The notes below the pieces were generated by a model that searched no databases, was not told where the DNA came from, and worked only from the letters and a program-made list of their open reading frames with translations. Source: CAIVND01 sp035532075 (GTDB lineage: Bacteria > Actinomycetota > Acidimicrobiia > Acidimicrobiales > Bog-793). Taken from it: a DNA stretch of 15,338 nucleotides. The position numbers were made by a program, and so were the translations under genes. Positions 14,258 to 15,338 of the stretch are shown in pieces. The stretch is from contig DATKRV010000067.1 of assembly GCA_035532075.1 (NCBI GenBank), positions 1-15,338 of the forward strand. The letters run 5' to 3'. Each line of letters starts with the position of its first letter. The stretch's first letter is position 1.

Positions 14258-15196
14258 TTGAGTACTAAACAGCGCCCCGCGGCCTCGCCCCCCCCGGTTG
14301 CGGAGGTGGAACGACTGGCGGATCCTGATGCAGGCGATGCTGCGACCAGAGGCGAGGTCAACCTAAAGACAGCTGCCCTTGTACTTGGCGTTCACTACAT
14401 GACGGCGTACCGGTACGTTCGCCAGGGACGTCTGCAGGCTTATCGTGATGGGACTGAGTGGCGAGTTCCGCGAGGCGCTCTCGCCGCATTCAAATTGATC
14501 AAGAGCGAGAGCCCTGATTCTGGCGTCATAGGCACGCCAGAGGCGCATTGGGTTGAACGCCTGGAGTCCTGTTTGCTCAGCGCCGACGAAACTTCATCAT
14601 GGAAGATCATCGAGTCGGCGCTCGCTGCAGGTCGCACCTCGACCTATTGCTACATAGACATGATTGCCGCATCGCTTGCGTCGATCGGAGAAAGATGGGC
14701 GACTGGCGAAATTGGAGTCGCGGATCAGTATCTCGCCACCGCGGTAGCCGTTCGTCTTGTCTCGCGTCTCGGAGCTCGGTTCCGACGACCTGGGAGATCA
14801 CGTGGAACCGTCGTCTTTGGCGCCCCCTCTGGAGAACTCCACGCACTTCCAATTGCAATCGCCTCCGACCTGGTCAGGCTCAGGGGTTATGACGTACTTG
14901 AACTCGGAGCGAATGTTCCGGTTGAGGCCTTTGTAGCCTCCGCCCTGCAGACCCCTCGACTCATCTGCGTTGGGATTGGCGTTACCAGATCAGAACTGCT
15001 CGATTCAGCACAAGCAGTCGTGGATGCGATTCGACTTGAAGACGCCAATCTGCCGATTGTCATCGGTGGACTGGTCGTAACCGAACTCGACAAGCTTCGG
15101 CTGAGAGGCGTATCTGCGATTGCGAGCGATGGACTCCAGGCGATTGAGATCATTGAGTCATTCGCTGCCTCTCGCGCGATGCGGCAGGTCGTCTAA
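14258..15196 (+). CDS. MerR/excisionase-type regulator with cobalamin-binding domain
   Basis: This 312-residue protein has three parts. Residues about 35-80 form a helix-turn-helix of the MerR/HTH_17 type (LKTAALVLGVHYMTAYRYVR, then WRVPRGALAAF). Residues about 97-178 form the helical cap found before B12 domains (ALASIGERWATGEIGVAD-type). Residues about 183-300 form a Rossmann-like B12-binding domain with GELHALP (His195 as the likely cobalt ligand), LELGANVP, GVTRSELL and VIGGLVV. This is the CarH/LitR-like layout, but the light-sensing W-x9-EH motif reads W147-x9-QY and no His follows the Trp. It may thus sense cobalamin itself rather than light. The TTG start at 14258 follows AAAGGAG by six bases. 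It is divergent from nrdAB across 116 bases that contain NrdR boxes and a palindrome, so control of nrdAB and of itself is likely. Confidence 0.85.
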   Translation: MSTKQRPAASPPPVAEVERLADPDAGDAATRGEVNLKTAALVLGVHYMTAYRYVRQGRLQAYRDGTEWRVPRGALAAFKLIKSESPDSGVIGTPEAHWVERLESCLLSADETSSWKIIESALAAGRTSTYCYIDMIAASLASIGERWATGEIGVADQYLATAVAVRLVSRLGARFRRPGRSRGTVVFGAPSGELHALPIAIASDLVRLRGYDVLELGANVPVEAFVASALQTPRLICVGIGVTRSELLDSAQAVVDAIRLEDANLPIVIGGLVVTELDKLRLRGVSAIASDGLQAIEIIESFAASRAMRQVV

Positions 15197-15338
15197 ACCG
15201 TAGTTCCCCCCGATCGACCCCTCGTGCTCCCTGGTACAGCTTTGTGTGCAGGTATTTCGCGCCCTTCCAGAGGAGTAGACGTAGTCATGTAATAGAGGAC
15301 GTTATGGCGGTTTATTTCTTATAATTCTTGATAATAGC
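15197..15338. other. Downstream end of window, no gene
   Basis: These 142 bases contain no recognisable coding sequence. An ATG at 15304 behind GAGGACG opens only a six-codon frame. The final 30 bases are strikingly AT-rich and include TATAAT at 15320-15325, possibly the -10 part of a promoter for a gene beyond the window, but no matching -35 is evident. Confidence 0.3.

Noticed and set aside
1..15338. A CRISPR array or regular tandem repeats
   Set aside because: No regularly spaced repeats of 20-40 bases were seen; the only repeats are the few dispersed copies reported.

Overview
The window looks like a piece of an actinobacterial chromosome. The grounds are a RepSA/pSAM2-type plasmid-replication remnant with a matching tyrosine integrase, a moderately high GC content, frequent GTG and TTG starts behind AGGAG-type ribosome sites, and class I ribonucleotide reductase genes with tandem NrdR boxes. 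The integrase ending (LGWSTAHMARHYTDP) would fit Acidimicrobiia, but that finer placement is only an impression.

Region 1 (about 1-5700) is a mobile-element graveyard holding intact defence or addiction genes. It starts with the end of an IS110-family transposase. Next come a tyrosine integrase broken by two single-base insertions and, on the opposite strand, a truncated RepSA-type replication initiator; together they look like the remains of an actinomycete integrative element. Then follow a DUF433 antitoxin fragment, an apparently intact yefM-yoeB toxin-antitoxin pair, a 42-base piece matching the 3' part of a tRNA(CAU) (a probable attachment-site scar), the C-terminal end of a DUF4143 ATPase, and a full-length AbiEi-Fic protein with an altered catalytic motif. 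A related short sequence recurs at about 2.58, 3.76, 5.64 and 8.28 kb, always in the same orientation.

Region 2 (about 6200-10430) holds small-molecule metabolism genes. Two isochorismatase-fold cysteine hydrolases lie on the minus strand, separated by a decayed stretch. On the plus strand a carboxymuconolactone decarboxylase/AhpD-like gene overlaps an isocitrate lyase/PEP-mutase-like gene by ATGA, followed by a broken methyltransferase gene. A shared amide or C-N catabolic role is possible but unproven.

Region 3 (10603-15196) looks like stable core genome. nrdA and nrdB (class I ribonucleotide reductase) overlap by ATGA on the minus strand. Their upstream region carries two NrdR-box-like sites exactly 31 bases apart. 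Divergently, across the same 116-base gap, lies a MerR/excisionase-type regulator fused to a cobalamin-binding module; a palindrome in the gap could be its operator. This suggests that B12 status, sensed by a protein rather than a riboswitch, tunes a B12-independent ribonucleotide reductase. It is the most interesting hypothesis in the window.
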